DNA from: Euglena gracilis
Lineage: Eukaryota > Euglenida > Euglenophyceae > Euglenales
Length of the DNA: 64,000 nt
Direction: 5' to 3'
Assembly: GCA_039621445.1 (NCBI GenBank)
Contig: CP154956.1
Location: forward strand, 71,732,914-71,796,913
Shown here piece by piece: positions 1 to 10,717 of the stretch. Position 1 is the stretch's first letter. Each line of letters begins with the position of its first letter. A model generated the notes under the pieces. That model was not told the origin of the DNA. It was given only the letters and a program-made list of their open reading frames with translations, and did no database searches. The translations under genes were made by a program, and so were the position numbers.

Positions 1-476
1 GCCTCCCGGACCCGGAAAAGGAGTTTGTTTTTGAGCAGAAAATGAGCATTTTTTGACCCCCCCGGCCCCCGTTTTGGGCCTGAATCTATGAACTTTGGGT
101 TTCGGGGCAAAAAAAGTCGAAAAATTCGAAAAAAAATCGGGCCGAAAATGAGCGTTTTTTCGACCCGCCAGCGCCCCGTTTTGGGCCGCCAACCCATTGA
201 CTTTGGGTCAAAAAAGTCGAAAAAAATCGGAAAAAAAATCGAAAAAATTATTTTTGCCCAAAACGATGTTTTTTTGGCCTCCCGGACCTGGAAAACCTGT
301 TTTTGAGCGAAAGTGAGCATTTTTCGACCTGCCAGTGCCCCGTTTTTGGCCCGAAACCCATGGAGTTTGGGTCAAAAACGGGTCGAAAAAAGTCGAAAAA
401 ATCCAACAAAACGGGCATGCAAAGGGCCGGCCGAAGGCCGGCCAGGGGGGGTCTTATATGGGGGGGGGGCAGGGTA
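1..476. repeat. Dispersed repeat family A, three degenerate units
   Basis: Three imperfect units share the order CTCCCGGACC, then GAAAA and TTTTTGAGC, then GCCCCGTTTT, then CCATGGAGTTTGGGTC. The same order recurs at 61735-62045 on this strand and, reverse-complemented, at 5752-6060. The right edge at 462-476 is a G run followed by CAGGGTA, the end type of the C/G-run MITEs. There is no credible coding region; the short ORFs are low-complexity Lys/Lys-Ser translations of AAAAA runs. Confidence 0.7.
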
Positions 477-479
477 GAT

Positions 480-1022
480 TTCACACTTCTGAGGCCATGT
501 TGCCCATCAATTGAAAGCTCTTCTCAAGGCCTTTCGACAGATGACCACTCAGCCATAATGCACAGAGCGCTGTTTATCAGCGATTGTGTATTCCAAATTT
601 GACGTATTAATTTTTCAAATCCCACAGTTCAGGTACCATACAGCATATCGATCAAAAGCTCTCCCCAAGACCTTTTCGCTTGGCACCCACAGAACTCAGC
701 CACACTGTACAGCGCTCCGAAAATCGCCAATCGCATATTGCGCCCCTGTTCGCAAATTCAAAATTCCAATGTTTCACTTGGCATGTTGCCTCTTGATCGA
801 AAGCTCTTCACGAGGGCTTTCAGCAGATGGCCTTAGATTCCAAAGGAAATTATTGCACAAAAACCCCAATTTCAGGCCGAAGGCCCCCCAAAAACTGCCC
901 AGATAGTGTTCGGCCAAAATTAGGAGGAAGGGCCTGTATCGTAACCCTAACCGGATTCCTAACCCGAACCCTTACCCAAACCCTGTCTCTTTCAATCCAC
1001 CCAAACCTTAACTCCATGCCAT
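480..1022. repeat. Degenerate repeat debris with ATCGAAAGCTCTT motif
   Basis: The motif (A)TCGAAAGCTCTT or a close variant occurs near 508, 651 and 797. It recurs reverse-complemented near 3405 and forward near 40750, each time beside related text such as the CAATCG/CGATTG core. Positions 938-1015 are CCCTAACC-like but too degenerate to be telomeric repeat. No gene is seen. Confidence 0.45.
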
Positions 1023-1334
1023 GGGGGTGGTTCGGGTCACGGGGGGGGGGGGGGTCACGGGGGGAACACCACATTATCGGTGGCAAAATTAGGAATCACC
1101 AAACCCGAATTTTGGGGGAAAATTCCACAGATTAGGAATTCCCACACCTGAAATTGGGATTTTGACACCAAATTAGGAACCACCAACAACAAATTTATGC
1201 TACAAAAATAGGAATCTGCCTGAGAATTTTGACAAATTAGTCATCACTGGCCAAAAAAATTTCCGGTCAAATTTCGCCGAAAAGGGTCTTAGGTCGGATC
1301 ACGGGGGGGGGGGGGGCACGGGGGAGACACCCCC
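1023..1334. mobile_element. MITE family B (GGGGGTGG ... CACCCCC ends)
   Basis: A 312-bp non-coding element. It opens GGGGGTGGTTCGGGTCACGG and closes with CACGGGGGAGACACCCCC, an imperfect terminal inverted repeat with GGGTCACGG tandem units just inside each end. The core carries repeated ATTAGGAAT phrases. Other copies are at 7013-7085 (fragment), 23794-24050 plus 24709-24797 (one copy split by an inversion), 40259-40500 (right end missing) and 41672-42165 (with a nested insertion). Function unknown; presumably moved by a transposase encoded elsewhere. Confidence 0.75.
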
Positions 1335-1666
1335 AATACCTCACTTTTTGTCCGGGACACCTCCTGTGAACGTATTGAAATCACAGGCAAATTTGCGTCC
1401 GGGCCCACTTCTAAAACGTGCAAAAAAAATCAAATGCAAAAAATCAAAAAAAATCAAACTGCCTTTCGTACAAAAAAAAGAATGCCTTTGTGCCATTTCT
1501 ATTGCACACTTTTCAAAAATCACAGGAAAAAAAGAATGAAGTTGAAGGATGCTGTTTGCATCCTTCAACACTTTTTTCAACATGCATTGATTGAGGAGGG
1601 GGAATATGCTATGGCATTTCCCTTCTTTTGTCCCTCTTCAGACAGCCTGCACTCCTTCTGGCCAAC
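1335..1666. other. Unassigned A/T-run-rich spacer
   Basis: It holds short A-run-rich ORFs and a TGAAGGATGC/GCATCCTTCA inverted pair at 1543-1568. No homology is recognised and no gene can be supported. Confidence 0.4.
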
Positions 1667-2041
1667 CATACTTTTGGTGTTTTTCTTGTATTTTTTAAAA
1701 AAACAAAACAACATGTTTATTTTCAAAAAAAACACAAAAAAATACCAAAAAAGAAAATTTCAGTTTTTAAAAAAAACTCGTCATGAAACACCCAAACCAT
1801 AATTCGAATCCTACTAAGCTTAAAAACTGCAAAAAAAGCATAATCAAACGCATCCAAAAAACCAAAAAAAAATGCAATTTTATGACTTTTTCACTTTTTT
1901 GTAGAATGACCCAGGAGTTGCCAAAAATGATTGAAAATCTGCATTCAAAGAATTCCATAAAAATTAGCGTGCCATACCTCGCGGGCGTTGTTTTTTCAAA
2001 ATAACAAAAAAAGCGTCAAAAAATACAAGTTGCCAACTATG
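1667..2041. mobile_element. hAT-like MITE, copy 1
   Basis: A 375-bp element with inverted ends CATACTTTTGG and TTGCCAACTATG. The flanking 8-mers TGGCCAAC (1659-1666) and CGGCCAAT (2042-2049) look like a mutated 8-bp target-site duplication. Interior phrases (ACCAAACCAT.ATTCGAATCCTACTAAG; TTGCCAAAAATGATTGA) match the copies at 6114, 32999 and 38012. It has no coding capacity. An 8-bp duplication is characteristic of the hAT superfamily, so this is probably a non-autonomous hAT derivative. Confidence 0.75.
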
Positions 2042-2148
2042 CGGCCAATGAGAGGGACAATGAGGTTGCCCCAACCACAGTTGGCAACTTGTTTTTTGAG
2101 GTTATTTTTGGCGTTGTTTTCAAAAAAGCATGTTTTTTTCAAAAAAAC

Positions 2149-2508
2149 CTAAGGCGCGCCCCTCCCCTCCTTCAAAACTGAGATGCAAACCTCGTCATCC
2201 GTTGTTGACATTGGCGTCGTCATCAGGTAAACAAACGAAATGAATGTGACAATGAGAAAGAAAGCAACAACTGGGATGACGTGCTTTCTTTGTTGCTTTG
2301 CATTTGAGACGGCTTGGGGAGGAGAGGAGGCAACATTGTCCACATCGGCGCCTTGGGAAAAGTTTGTATGTAGGCGTTGCCTTGTCTCTCCGTGGGACAT
2401 TGAATCATTTTGGCTGAATATAAAATGACACCATTTGGCTGGTGGAGAAAGCCAAAGGAACTGACAAAGCATGCCACAAACACTTGGGTGACCATCATCA
2501 TCTGGCAT
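2149..2508 (-). CDS. Possible small membrane protein (unrecognised)
   Basis: An open minus-strand frame of up to 119 codons. A start at MSHGET (about codon 37) would leave a hydrophilic N-terminus, one strongly hydrophobic segment (VIPVVAFFLIVTFISFVYLM) and a charged tail. This resembles a single-pass membrane protein, but no family is recognised. The region lies between repeats and has no visible introns. It could be chance, since another frame on the same strand is also open. Low confidence. Confidence 0.25.
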   Translation of the reverse strand: MPDDDGHPSVCGMLCQFLWLSPPAKWCHFIFSQNDSMSHGETRQRLHTNFSQGADVDNVASSPPQAVSNAKQQRKHVIPVVAFFLIVTFISFVYLMTTPMSTTDDEVCISVLKEGRGAP

Positions 2509-2732
2509 TGTTACTTTTAAGGCACCTTAATAAACCCTAAATTTGTAAAATGTTGTACCACCTTAAAAGGCCACAAAAATTTTGGCCAATGATCTTTAAA
2601 AAAAAAATCTCTGTTAGGAACCTCGTGTCCGTTGGGGAATTTATGGGTCCTAGTTTGACCTCAAAATCAGGTTCACCAGGACCCCCATTTTCTATATCAG
2701 AAAAGGGTGGTGGAAGCCAGGTTCATGATAAA

Positions 2733-2775
2733 ACCGGCGTCCCCCACCTTTCGCAATAGAACCGGCATTGCAAAT
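2733..2775. repeat. Fragment of ACCGGCGTC palindromic module
   Basis: Contains AAACCGGCGTCCCC and AGAACCGGCA, pieces of the GC-rich module best preserved at 35822-35950 and 37636-37806. Confidence 0.5.
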
Positions 2776-2814
2776 ATTCGGTCAAAGGACACTCCCGGAC
2801 CAATGGAGAACAGG

Positions 2815-3180
2815 CGGTAACTTTTGGGATTTTGGACCCCCCTCCCTCCCCCTAGGTGAAGTTCACCGTTTGAAAGTTCACCGGGGGGTCCCGGACCCCC
2901 TCCCCCCCCCTCTGCCTAACCCAACGGTGAAATTCACCACAACAGCACTTTTTTGACCAAAAATGGCCAAAAATGACATTTTGGGCAAGTTTTTGGAAAT
3001 TTCGACAAAATTACATGAACCATCAACCTCAAAATAACCATTTTGAGAGGAAAAGGAGCAAAAGTTCACCCCCAACCCTTAAAATGGTGAAATTCACCGG
3101 TGAACTTCATCGGTGAACTTCCCCGCCGAAAGTACCCCCCCCCCCCCGATGAACGTCGCCGGGGGAGGGGGGGGGCAGGT
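2815..3180. mobile_element. MITE family F (GTTAGGCAG / GGTGAACTTCACC), inverted copy
   Basis: It shares its whole interior, in reverse orientation, with the copy at 17540-17976: GTGAACTTCACC repeats near both ends, a central TTTTTGGCCATTTTTGG stretch and CTCAAAA.TGA. A related 125-bp deletion derivative lies at 6595-6720, and a lone end at 3524-3545 (GGAGGTTAGGCAGTACGG). Non-coding. Confidence 0.65.
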
Positions 3181-3589
3181 GCGGCAACAGCCTCAACACC
3201 AGCCAAAAATTCTGCTGATGTGGGGGGTTGGGGCAGCAGATGGTAATAACCTGGCCGGACAATTTGTCTCTTCAAATTGACGACCTGAGGGTTTTGTGAG
3301 TAACAACATTGTGTAATCAGGGTTTGTCTGTGACAGGAAAAAGGGTGCCGTGCAGTGTGGCTGAATTTGGTGGTCATTTTTTCATTGGTCGTCTGATTAA
3401 AAGAGCTTTCGATTGAGGGGCAAACTTGCACCTGAACGATTGACACAGCCAGAGGTATGCTCGCAATTGTCAGATTTTAGTGAAAACCAAAATAGCATAA
3501 CATTGAAGTTTGGTGGTCGGAGATTGGAGGTTAGGCAGTACGGGGGGGAGGGGGGCTGTGGACCAGTAGCCCACTCACTTTTGTCAACA

Positions 3590-4290
3590 GTTGCCCCCGT
3601 GGTGGTTTGGTGAAAAACAAAATGGTGGTGCTGGCAGCAACCCGGGATTTCCAAAAAGTTTGCGAGCTGCGCGGGGCAACATTTGACCAACTGGACAACT
3701 CTTGGCATTTGCTCTTTTGACAGTAAAGGTCACGTGCCTTTTTCATCACGGTGACGAGAAGCAGCAGGCAGCTGCCGTCCAACGCAAAGAAATTTGTGCC
3801 ATGCCAAGGTTCAGGATCGGTCCTGGTTCCCCGATGGTCAACGCTCTGGCTGCGTTGAAGGCCAGCCTTGCCTGATGCCGCCAACCCCTCCGTTTCTTTT
3901 TGGCATTCGGCTACAACTTTCACCAGGGTTCCAGGCTCTGTCAAGGCAACTTATACCACATTCCGTGGGGCAGCATGATGATGATATCCACTTCAGCGCA
4001 CTGCTTTTCAAAGTGTGCCCGCTCTGCAGCCAAAATTTCAGGACATATCTCCTTGGCATAACCACCAGCTCCGGTTCCTTCCAAACTGGATGCGGGATGT
4101 CCTGGTCCGGGCGATTGTCTTCAAGGACCTTGTGCACAGATTTTTCATCCCCTCCCCGGTCAGTCAAAAAAAGGACCCTTCCTGTCCCCCCTCTTCCCGT
4201 GCAGCCCTGTTGCTGAAGAGCAGACGCACCTGTTTCCTGTCGCGTGTTATCAACACGCTCTGGACCGTTTTCGGCTGACCAGGGGTCTTT
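3590..4290 (-). pseudogene. Decayed minus-strand coding region, family not recognised
   Basis: Three minus-strand frames follow one another in order and each reads like protein: about 4290-4070 (contains VLITRDRKQVRLLFSNRAA, then DNRPDQDIPHPVWKEPELVV), about 4070-3957 (EICPEILAAERAHFEKQC, then VDIIIMLPHGMWYKL) and about 3957-3590 (LTEPGTLVKVVAECQKETEG, then PWHGTNFFALDGSCLLLLV). The two frame changes fall near 4070 and 3960. This is what one expects of a gene that has picked up small indels, or of missed short introns. I do not recognise the product. Confidence 0.35.
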
Positions 4291-4656
4291 TTATTTTTTG
4301 GCCGGTTTCCGGTTCTTGTTCGGTGGGGGTGTCTCACGGCTGGATTCCCCGGAACCCAACGGGTTTGTTGTTGGGTGCGGTTGTTCCCCCCCCACCCCTT
4401 GCTGGCAACCCCCCTACCGCCTTCCCGTATTCCTGGGGCTGTCAATTTTTATGTCAGTTTTTTTTGTTTGTTGACTCCCCCCCTCCATACCTTCCTGCCC
4501 GGCCTGCCCCCCCCCCGGGCCCTTCTGGCATAACTGTTCATGGTGCGAGAGTTTCCCCCGACAGACGGTTCAGAACCTGCTCGCCCACTGCACGGCTGTG
4601 TTTTTTGGCGCGGTCAGTTGGACTTCTTTTTTCAGCCTTTGACGGTCAATGAACAG

Positions 4657-4832
4657 GTCCCTCTTTGTGGCAATGTCAATTCGGAATTTTTCCGGTACAA
4701 CTTTTTTTTGAAAGAACATTTTCCAGAATGGTTCGCAATCAGTGTCCCTCTTTGTGGCAATGTCATTTCGGAATTTTTTTTGCGCCAACTTTTTTTTGAA
4801 AGAACATTTTTCAGAATGGTTCGCAATCAGTG
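4657..4832. repeat. Tandem duplication of about 84 bp
   Basis: CCCTCTTTGTGGCAATGTCA, CGGAATTTTT, TTTGAAAGAACATTTT and CAGAATGGTTCGCAATCA occur in the same order twice, back to back. The surrounding 4290-5180 shows no supportable gene. Confidence 0.75.
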
Positions 4833-5179
4833 TTATTTTTTCGATATTTTACCAAAATTTATAAATTTTAAGTTTTTTTTAAGAAAATGGGGTTGAAGGG
4901 TGGTGGGCTTCCGGTGCTGGACGGGAACACATTTTCCCACGTTTCTGGGTGCCTGTCCAGGAAGTCAAAAAAAAAAAACCAAACTACGGCCACGGGCGGG
5001 AAGGTGCCTGGCAAAGAGGACCGCTTCACGTCAGCGAACCCTTCTTTCCCATTAGTCGACGACATTTTATTGCGCCATGACTTTTGCATAGGGCCGCCGG
5101 ACCTAAGCATTTTTATGCTCGCGCATTTTGGTGCCGCCCCGTAGAATGCTTGCCTGTACAGGCAGGTCAGGCAGCTCAT

Positions 5180-5545
5180 TCAGAAGGGGTGGGGGTTACG
5201 GTACCTTCGGATTTGATGGCTTTTGTGGGCCTTGTTTTTAGGCATGATGAGCTATCACCGACTTCGTTAGGGCATGATGCCGGTTGCCAGCAGATGATAT
5301 CCATGATGAGCTGACAACATTCTGTTATCGCACCATCCAACAATAGTCCGAAACTGCCTGCCTGGCCAGTTTGGTGCTGGCCATTCTGACCCATGCGCCA
5401 TTGTTGCCATCGGGCTTTATCAAATTGTTGGCGGCCTCCATCATGCGGGTGCTCATGATTGTTGCGAACGCCTTCAATTGCCTGCACTGCGAAGGCCTCC
5501 ATCCGAGGATGTTGTCCAGAAATCACAGAGAGGAGAGTTGCAATG
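5180..5545. other. Unassigned stretch, possible minus-strand coding remnant
   Basis: Minus-strand frames here have a biased composition (for example RMMEAANNLIKPDGNNGAWV in one frame and a Gln/His-rich stretch in another), but none is long or joins a recognisable domain. It lies immediately upstream of the reverse transcriptase fragment and may be part of the same decayed element in another orientation. Confidence 0.2.
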
Positions 5546-5750
5546 GAGAGTTGCTATAATGAGCACTCCACTTTCCACTTTGCACTGTGGCATGACCTCT
5601 TTCTGCAGCAAAAGTGGTGTGCAACAAGGTGACCCATGTGGCCCTGCAGCGTTTGCCATTGCAGTTCAGAGTGTCGTTGAGAAGGTTGGAGAGCTTGTAG
5701 GTTGGCAAGCATGGTATTTGGATGATGCTCATTTGGTGGGCACTCCTTGA
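5545..5750 (+). pseudogene. LINE reverse transcriptase fragment (motifs B and C)
   Basis: The translation contains GVQQGDPCGPAAFAIAV, which is RT motif B (QGDP), and after about 20 residues WYLDDAHLVG, motif C with the catalytic Asp-Asp pair. Both motifs match the LINE segment encoded on the minus strand at 24050-24709, which reads GAQQGDPCGPAAFA and WYLDDAHLLG. Motif A and everything after motif C are missing; repeat family A begins just past the fragment. It is a dead fragment of the same retrotransposon family. Confidence 0.85.
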
Positions 5751-5751
5751 G

Positions 5752-6060
5752 ACCCAAAGTCCATGCGTTTCGGGCCGGGGGGCCAGGGGGCCGGGGGGTT
5801 GAAAACCGCTCATTTTGGGCTCAAAATAGGTTTTCCGGGTCTGGGAGGCCAAAAAACATGGTTCTGGGCAAAAATTCTTTTACGATTTTTTCGAACTTTT
5901 TGACCCAAAAAAAATGCCGAAAACGGAAAAGTCTCATCAGGCCAAAACTGTACAAAATGGCCAAAATTGTCCGAAATATGGGCGTAATCGGGTTAGGCGG
6001 GGAGTTGCGGGGAAATCAAAATGCTGTTAGTTAGGGCATTTTCAGGGGTTGAGCTCCCGC
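5752..6060. repeat. Repeat family A, inverted copy
   Basis: Reverse complement of the unit at 61735-62045. GACCCAAAGTCCATG opens it, AAAACCGCTCATTTTGGGCTC follows, and GGCGGGGAGTTGCGGGGAAAT with GGGCATTT closes it. It abuts the reverse transcriptase fragment, so it may have truncated that LINE copy. Confidence 0.65.
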
Positions 6061-6113
6061 GTCCCCCCCGCCTCCCCCCCCACGTCCCCACCAAGTGGCT
6101 TGGGAGTCCTTTC

Positions 6114-6506
6114 CATAGTGGGCCGGCCTGTTTTTTGACGTTGTTTTTTTTTGTTTTTTTTTTAATTCTTACAATGTTTTTTTTATAAAAAAAACCCCAC
6201 TGGGTTTTGCATGGAAAAAATTTTTGAATGAACATTTTCAATCATTTTTGGCAACTTCTGGGTAATTTCTGCCAAAAACTTCCTTCCACAAAAATGAAAA
6301 AAAAGGCATAAAATTCCATTGGGATGTTTTTGACCATTTTTGGCAGTTTTTGAACTGAGTAGGATTCAAAGTATGGTTTGGGAGTTTCATATTGAGTTTT
6401 TTCAATGAAATTTTCCTTTTGTTTTTTTTGGATGTTTTTTTACTGTTTTTTTTTAAAAAAACACGTTGTTTTGTTTTTTTTAAAAAAAACAAAAAAACCC
6501 ACTATG
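6114..6506. mobile_element. hAT-like MITE, copy 2 (perfect 8-bp duplication)
   Basis: 393 bp. Ends are CATAGTGGG and CCCACTATG, flanked on both sides by GTCCTTTC (6106-6113 and 6507-6514), a perfect 8-bp target-site duplication. Inside are the family phrases AGTAGGATTC.AAGTATGGTTTGGG and the palindromic block TTTTTTTAAAAAAACACG. Non-coding. Confidence 0.88.
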
Positions 6507-6594
6507 GTCCTTTCTTTGTGAGGCTTTTTTGCAATGCACCGGCATGCTTGCTGAACGAAGAAGAGGGGAGAAGGAAAATGAACGTCACAAAAAG

Positions 6595-6720
6595 CGAGTA
6601 TGAAGTTCACTGTTGGGTTGGGCAGAAGGGGGGGGGTCTGGGACACCCCGGTGAACTTTCAAACGGTGAACTTCACCTGGGGGGAGAGGGGGGGGTCCAA
6701 AATACCAAAAATTACCACCT
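6595..6720. mobile_element. MITE family F, internally deleted copy
   Basis: Retains GTTGGGCAGAAGGGGGG, CCGGTGAACTTTCAAACGG and TTCACC plus the terminal ACCACCTGATCTCC. It lacks the central A/T-rich part seen at 17540-17976. Confidence 0.55.
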
Positions 6721-7760
6721 GATCTCCGAGGGAGTGCTTTCTTCACACTGTTGTTGATGAGATCCGTTGGGAAGACAGTTGGTGTTGGAGAGTGTCCATT
6801 TTTCCTGTTTGTTCAGCATGATCAATGCTAATCCTAGTAATTATTTTGACCCCCCCCACAGTTCATGTGGATCTGAAAGAGAAATGTTCCCGTTTTGAGT
6901 TGGCTGGAGATTCAAGCCACCCAAAAGCACATTGCTTCTCTTGATTTGGACGTCTCCAAGTCTGAGCACGTTTTTTGACTTTTTAAACAAATATAAAACG
7001 CCAGCTCTGATCATGGGGGGTCACAGGGGAGAGGTTACGGGGGGAACACCACATTTTCAGTGGCAAAATTAGGAATCACCAGCCTTGCGACTGGCCGTTT
7101 TCAGCCCGTTTTTGGGGCAAAAAAATCAGTTTTTCTGAAATTGCTCAAAAATGGTGGGGAATCAAAGCCACCCATACTGAACCCCTGGCCTTTAGCCAAA
7201 GTCTGACCTTCCTTCCACCCCTTGATCTTTTGAAAAAAATCTTCTGAGGATCTGAGAATGTATTTGGGAGTACCCCAGGCCCCCCCAGCCAGAACGAACA
7301 GGTTTGATCAAAACCATTTTCAGGCCAAGAAAAAAAATGAAAATGCTTTAAATCTGTTGGTGCACAATCTAGAAACATTGATTGAGAGCATTTAAATACC
7401 ACCTCAGCCTGGATCAGAAATTTGTGGCGGGACCTGCAAGAAATCAGGAGACATTCACTGGCAGGAAACAGCCAATACCCCAGACCTGACTTGACAACCG
7501 CCCCCTCCCCCCCCTTAGTTGCACTAAGGCTTCTTGTCTGTTTATGACCGGCGCTAACTTCGCTTCTGGCCCAGTTTGCTGCCCCTCCCCCCCCCCTGTA
7601 CAGCTTCCACCCCCTCCTCAGACCCCCCCCCTCCCCCCCTGTGCCTTGTCTCCACCAGAATGCGCAATAAAGTGACCCTTCTGCGTAATAGACGACAATA
7701 AAAGTATGTTGGTTCCGGACCCCCAAATGGCTCATTTAGGGGGGCGGGGCTCATTTAGGG
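6721..7760. other. Intergenic stretch with repeat fragments
   Basis: 7013-7085 is a piece of MITE B (GGGTCACAGGGG then ACACCACATTTTCAGTGGC). 7545-7580 carries ATGACCGGCGCTAACTTCGC, shared with 31637-31670, so a second dispersed family is present. The remainder shows no supportable gene on either strand. Confidence 0.45.
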
Positions 7761-7833
7761 GGGTTAGGGTCTTCGCTGCCATATGTCTGCCGCCACGTGC
7801 TGCCTTGCCCACCCTTGTTGGTCACATGGCACC

Positions 7834-7880
7834 CGTGTTTCCAAGTCGTTTTGGGGGGCAAATCCCTTGTGTTGGTCAAC
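7834..7880 (-). repeat. Solo unit of the 27-kb tandem repeat
   Basis: The sequence GTGTTTCCAAGTCGTTTTGG followed by GGGGCAAATCCCTTGTGTTG is the reverse complement of the unit repeated many times between 27080 and 28090. Confidence 0.75.
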
Positions 7881-8699
7881 TTTCACAGAGCTCCAGCTGC
7901 AGCTCTGTGTCTTGGGCCTGGTGACTTGGGGACATTTTGGCCTTGCATTCTGTGTTTTCTTGCTTTCCAATTTACTTTCCTTCGCCTTCAAATTGTAATT
8001 CTGTAAATTGAACCCCCGAACTGCCATTGCGTCATGTTTTTTTGTACCACATTGCCTGTCATCTTTTTTTTTGTCTTTCGTCTGTCATCCTTGACTCACA
8101 GGTTGAAGTGTGAAGCAGCAGAAGATGAACCAAGGAGAGACGAAGAGTAATGAAGTGAAGGATTTTAAACTGTTTTTGTCGGGGTCCTTTGGTATTTTAC
8201 AGAAAAACACAGGACCCTGTTGCTGTAAACTGTGCCCTTTACAGTTCAACAAGGTTGTTTGATTGTTTTTTGCCAAGGGCATTTGAAAAAAGGCTTTGTT
8301 GTAGCGTTCTTGTTCTGAAAACATTCTGTTGAGCCCCCCCCCCCAGTTTGGTGCCATCTTGGGCCAGACCTTGGGGCATTTTGGGACCCACGTCTTGGTT
8401 ATAGTTCTTAAAGAATTCTTTGAGACTGCCCCAGTTTGGGAAGCACTTTCAGTGCCACAGGTGGGAACCAGTTTTGGTGCCACACGTGGGGACCAGTTTT
8501 TTTGGGGGGGGCGCTCCGGCAGGTTTCTTTTTTGTCCGGAGCACCCACGGGATAAAGCCAACAGGCGGGCCGCATTTCGCTCCGAACATTCAGCACGGTG
8601 ACCTGGGCGCGGGCGAACTTATTCCCGTCCAGAACACACACATTTTTTTTCCTGCTCCAGCCATGACTGCGTGCGGCGTACATATTGTTTGGTCTGGAT

Positions 8700-8835
8700 A
8701 GCCGGGCGGCTAGAGAAAGTGGCTTTCATCTGGACGGACAGCTAGGGGGCAGGGATGTTGGCTGGCTAGGTTGGTCTACCAGCCGGCTAGGTTGGTCCGG
8801 CCAGCCGGCTAGGTTGGTCCGGCCAAACGCCCCCT
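8700..8835. repeat. GGCTAGGTTGGTCCGGCCA short tandem repeat
   Basis: About 20-bp units with CGGCTAGGTTGGTC recur three to four times. The adjoining CATCTGGACGGACAGCTAG resembles text beside the CCGT array at 29740-29860. The region 7880-8700 upstream has no gene that I can support. Confidence 0.55.
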
Positions 8836-9114
8836 CTGCAAGAGGTGCCAACCTTTCAGTAATTGCTTGCATGTTGTTAGGTGGGCCACCTTACATTTTG
8901 TATGACGTCATCAAGGGAGCAGTCAAGGCAACATAATGCAAGCATTTGTGACGAACAAAGTCTTACCAGAAATTGTTACTCGCTCACACCAGACTTGGCA
9001 CATGGTCATGGACAATGCCCAGATCCACAAATCTCAAGCCTTCCTTTCAGTTTTCCAAGCATAGCTGGCAGGTCGCTTGAATCAAAGTTGAAAAAACACG
9101 TTTTGTAAAAAAAA

Positions 9115-9365
9115 TTGCCATCTATGGTTCCAAGGGGGGGGTCGGCACACACACCCCCTCACCGACCCCCTCGCCACGCCATTTTTCCCCCCCCCCCTCC
9201 CCTCCGTTTCAGACCCCCTCGCCACGCCATGTCAGCCGCGCCAAAGAAAATTTTCTTGGAAAACCCCCGCACACCCCTCCCCCCTTCCTGGTCCCCCTCG
9301 CCACGCCAAAACCCCCCCCCCCCCCCCCCCTAGCCGGACGGCTCGCCACGGCGTGCCGACCCCCC
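9115..9365. repeat. C-run element with GACCCCCTCGCCACGCCA repeats
   Basis: The phrase CCCCCTCGCCACGCCA occurs at least three times between long C runs, and GGGGTCGGCAC lies at the left edge. The same phrases occur at 18248-18300, so this is a dispersed C-rich MITE. Non-coding. Confidence 0.55.
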
Positions 9366-9547
9366 AAGGACAATCAATTGTTCCACAGTTTTTGCCGCAC
9401 ATCTTTCGGGTTTATTCTTTGAAACTAATCTGTTTGCATGTATTTTTGCCCCCCCCCATCAGCCAATTCAAGGGAATGCGGCAGGCGAAATTGTTTTAAC
9501 TTTTCTCAATTTTTTGACCAACATTGACCCAAAGTTGGATTCTGGGT

Positions 9548-9663
9548 CAAGAACTGTGTTTGGGCCAAGAGTTAGGGGGAGCCCAGGGGCGGGGTCCGCG
9601 GCGCCGAAGGCGCCGCGGTCGCCCCTGGGCCCCCCTAAAACCTTGGCCCATAACACTGTTCTT
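9548..9663. repeat. Foldback hairpin element, copy 1
   Basis: A near-perfect palindrome of about 116 bp. Left arm CAAGAACTGTGTTTGGGCC and so on, right arm ending GGCCCATAACACTGTTCTT, closing over CGGCGCC-GAA-GGCGCCG. The same hairpin occurs in the other orientation at 18967-19083. Its arms would form a cruciform or a long RNA stem. Confidence 0.85.
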
Positions 9664-9769
9664 CGAGACTTTAAAAGTCTTAAATCTTCGCCCAAAACAC
9701 GGTTTCACCACAGCCAAATTACGAATGACTCCGCTCGAAGGTAGGAATCAGTGCCCCCAATTTAGGGCC

Positions 9770-10090
9770 CTTGGGAGGAATTTGGCCAAGGGTGACAAAC
9801 AGGGGGGGGTGACTAACTCGGGGGGGGGGGGAATTTTAGGGACAAATATTGCCCCCTACCCCAATTCGTGGGGGTTTTCAAGGTTGTTTTGGGGCATTCC
9901 AGGGCACTTTTCATGGATGGCAGCGATCAAAAAAATTCCGATGGCCAAATTCGGTGTTTTTTTAAAAGAAAAATATTTCCCTTCGAAAAAAAATTTTTGC
10001 CTGGGGCCCAAGGGTGACTAATAGGGGGGGGTGACTAACCGGGGGGGGGGGGGGCAGGGTAAAAAAAACACCCTATCAACTGGGGCATTG
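9770..10090. mobile_element. C/G-run MITE with GGGTGACTAA ends
   Basis: GGGGGGTGACTAACTCGGGG near the left edge and GGGGGGTGACTAACCGGGGG near the right, separated by a TTTTTGC/AAAATTT-rich core. A related end is at 35456-35520. The right edge finishes CAGGGTA, like other members of the C/G-run group. Non-coding. Confidence 0.5.
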
Positions 10091-10457
10091 GTTAAACATA
10101 AGGGGAAGGGGGTTGGGTGGTACGTCCTCCCCAGTTTATGCAGACCCTGGTTGGACGCCACCGGGTACCCAACCACAACCCTTGGTTCCGCTATGTAAAT
10201 TTATGCTTGTTTCGTCCTCAAATAGCAATGCTGACATTAGGCTCCACTTTTTGAAAGCTGCCTCCTGGAAACCTTACAAAAAGGAATGGAAGGACATTTG
10301 ATCAGAAAACAAACAGTTTTTTTTTCCGTCAACTAGCACAAAATCAGGTAATTGCCATTTGGGGGTCCGAGGTTGTCCGGTGGGCGGCCACAATCTGGGG
10401 GGGGGGGGAGCAGCGGGGTGCCGTTTGCAAGGTGGGACAAAAAATTTTTTGGGGGGA

Positions 10458-10680
10458 ATGTACCCTCACCCCCCCTCAAAGTGTCCCCCCCCCCTCAAAG
10501 TGGCCAACAATTTTTGGCAATTTTTGGTTTACCCCCCTCAAAGTGGCCATTTCCTTTGGCACCGAAGGACAAAATTTGACCCCCCCCCAAAGTGTCCCCC
10601 CTCCCAGAGTGGCCATTTTGGGGTTCCACGGCGCCCAGAGGGTGGCCACTTCGAGGGGGGGGTGAGGGTATTTGATCTGT
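10458..10680. mobile_element. MITE family H (TACCCTCACCCCCC ends)
   Basis: Inverted ends TACCCTCACCCCCCCTCAAAG and CACTTCGAGGGGGGGGTGAGG then GTA, with AAAGTGGCCA units inside. It aligns along its length with 41777-41985. Insertion appears to duplicate a TA dinucleotide. Non-coding. Confidence 0.75.
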
Positions 10681-10717
10681 TTTGGAAATAAAGACGTCAG
10701 ATTGTTCATAAAAAAAA

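Noticed and set aside
938-1015. Possible telomeric repeat (CCCTAACC-like)
   Set aside because: Only a few degenerate units in mid-contig, with no regular period.
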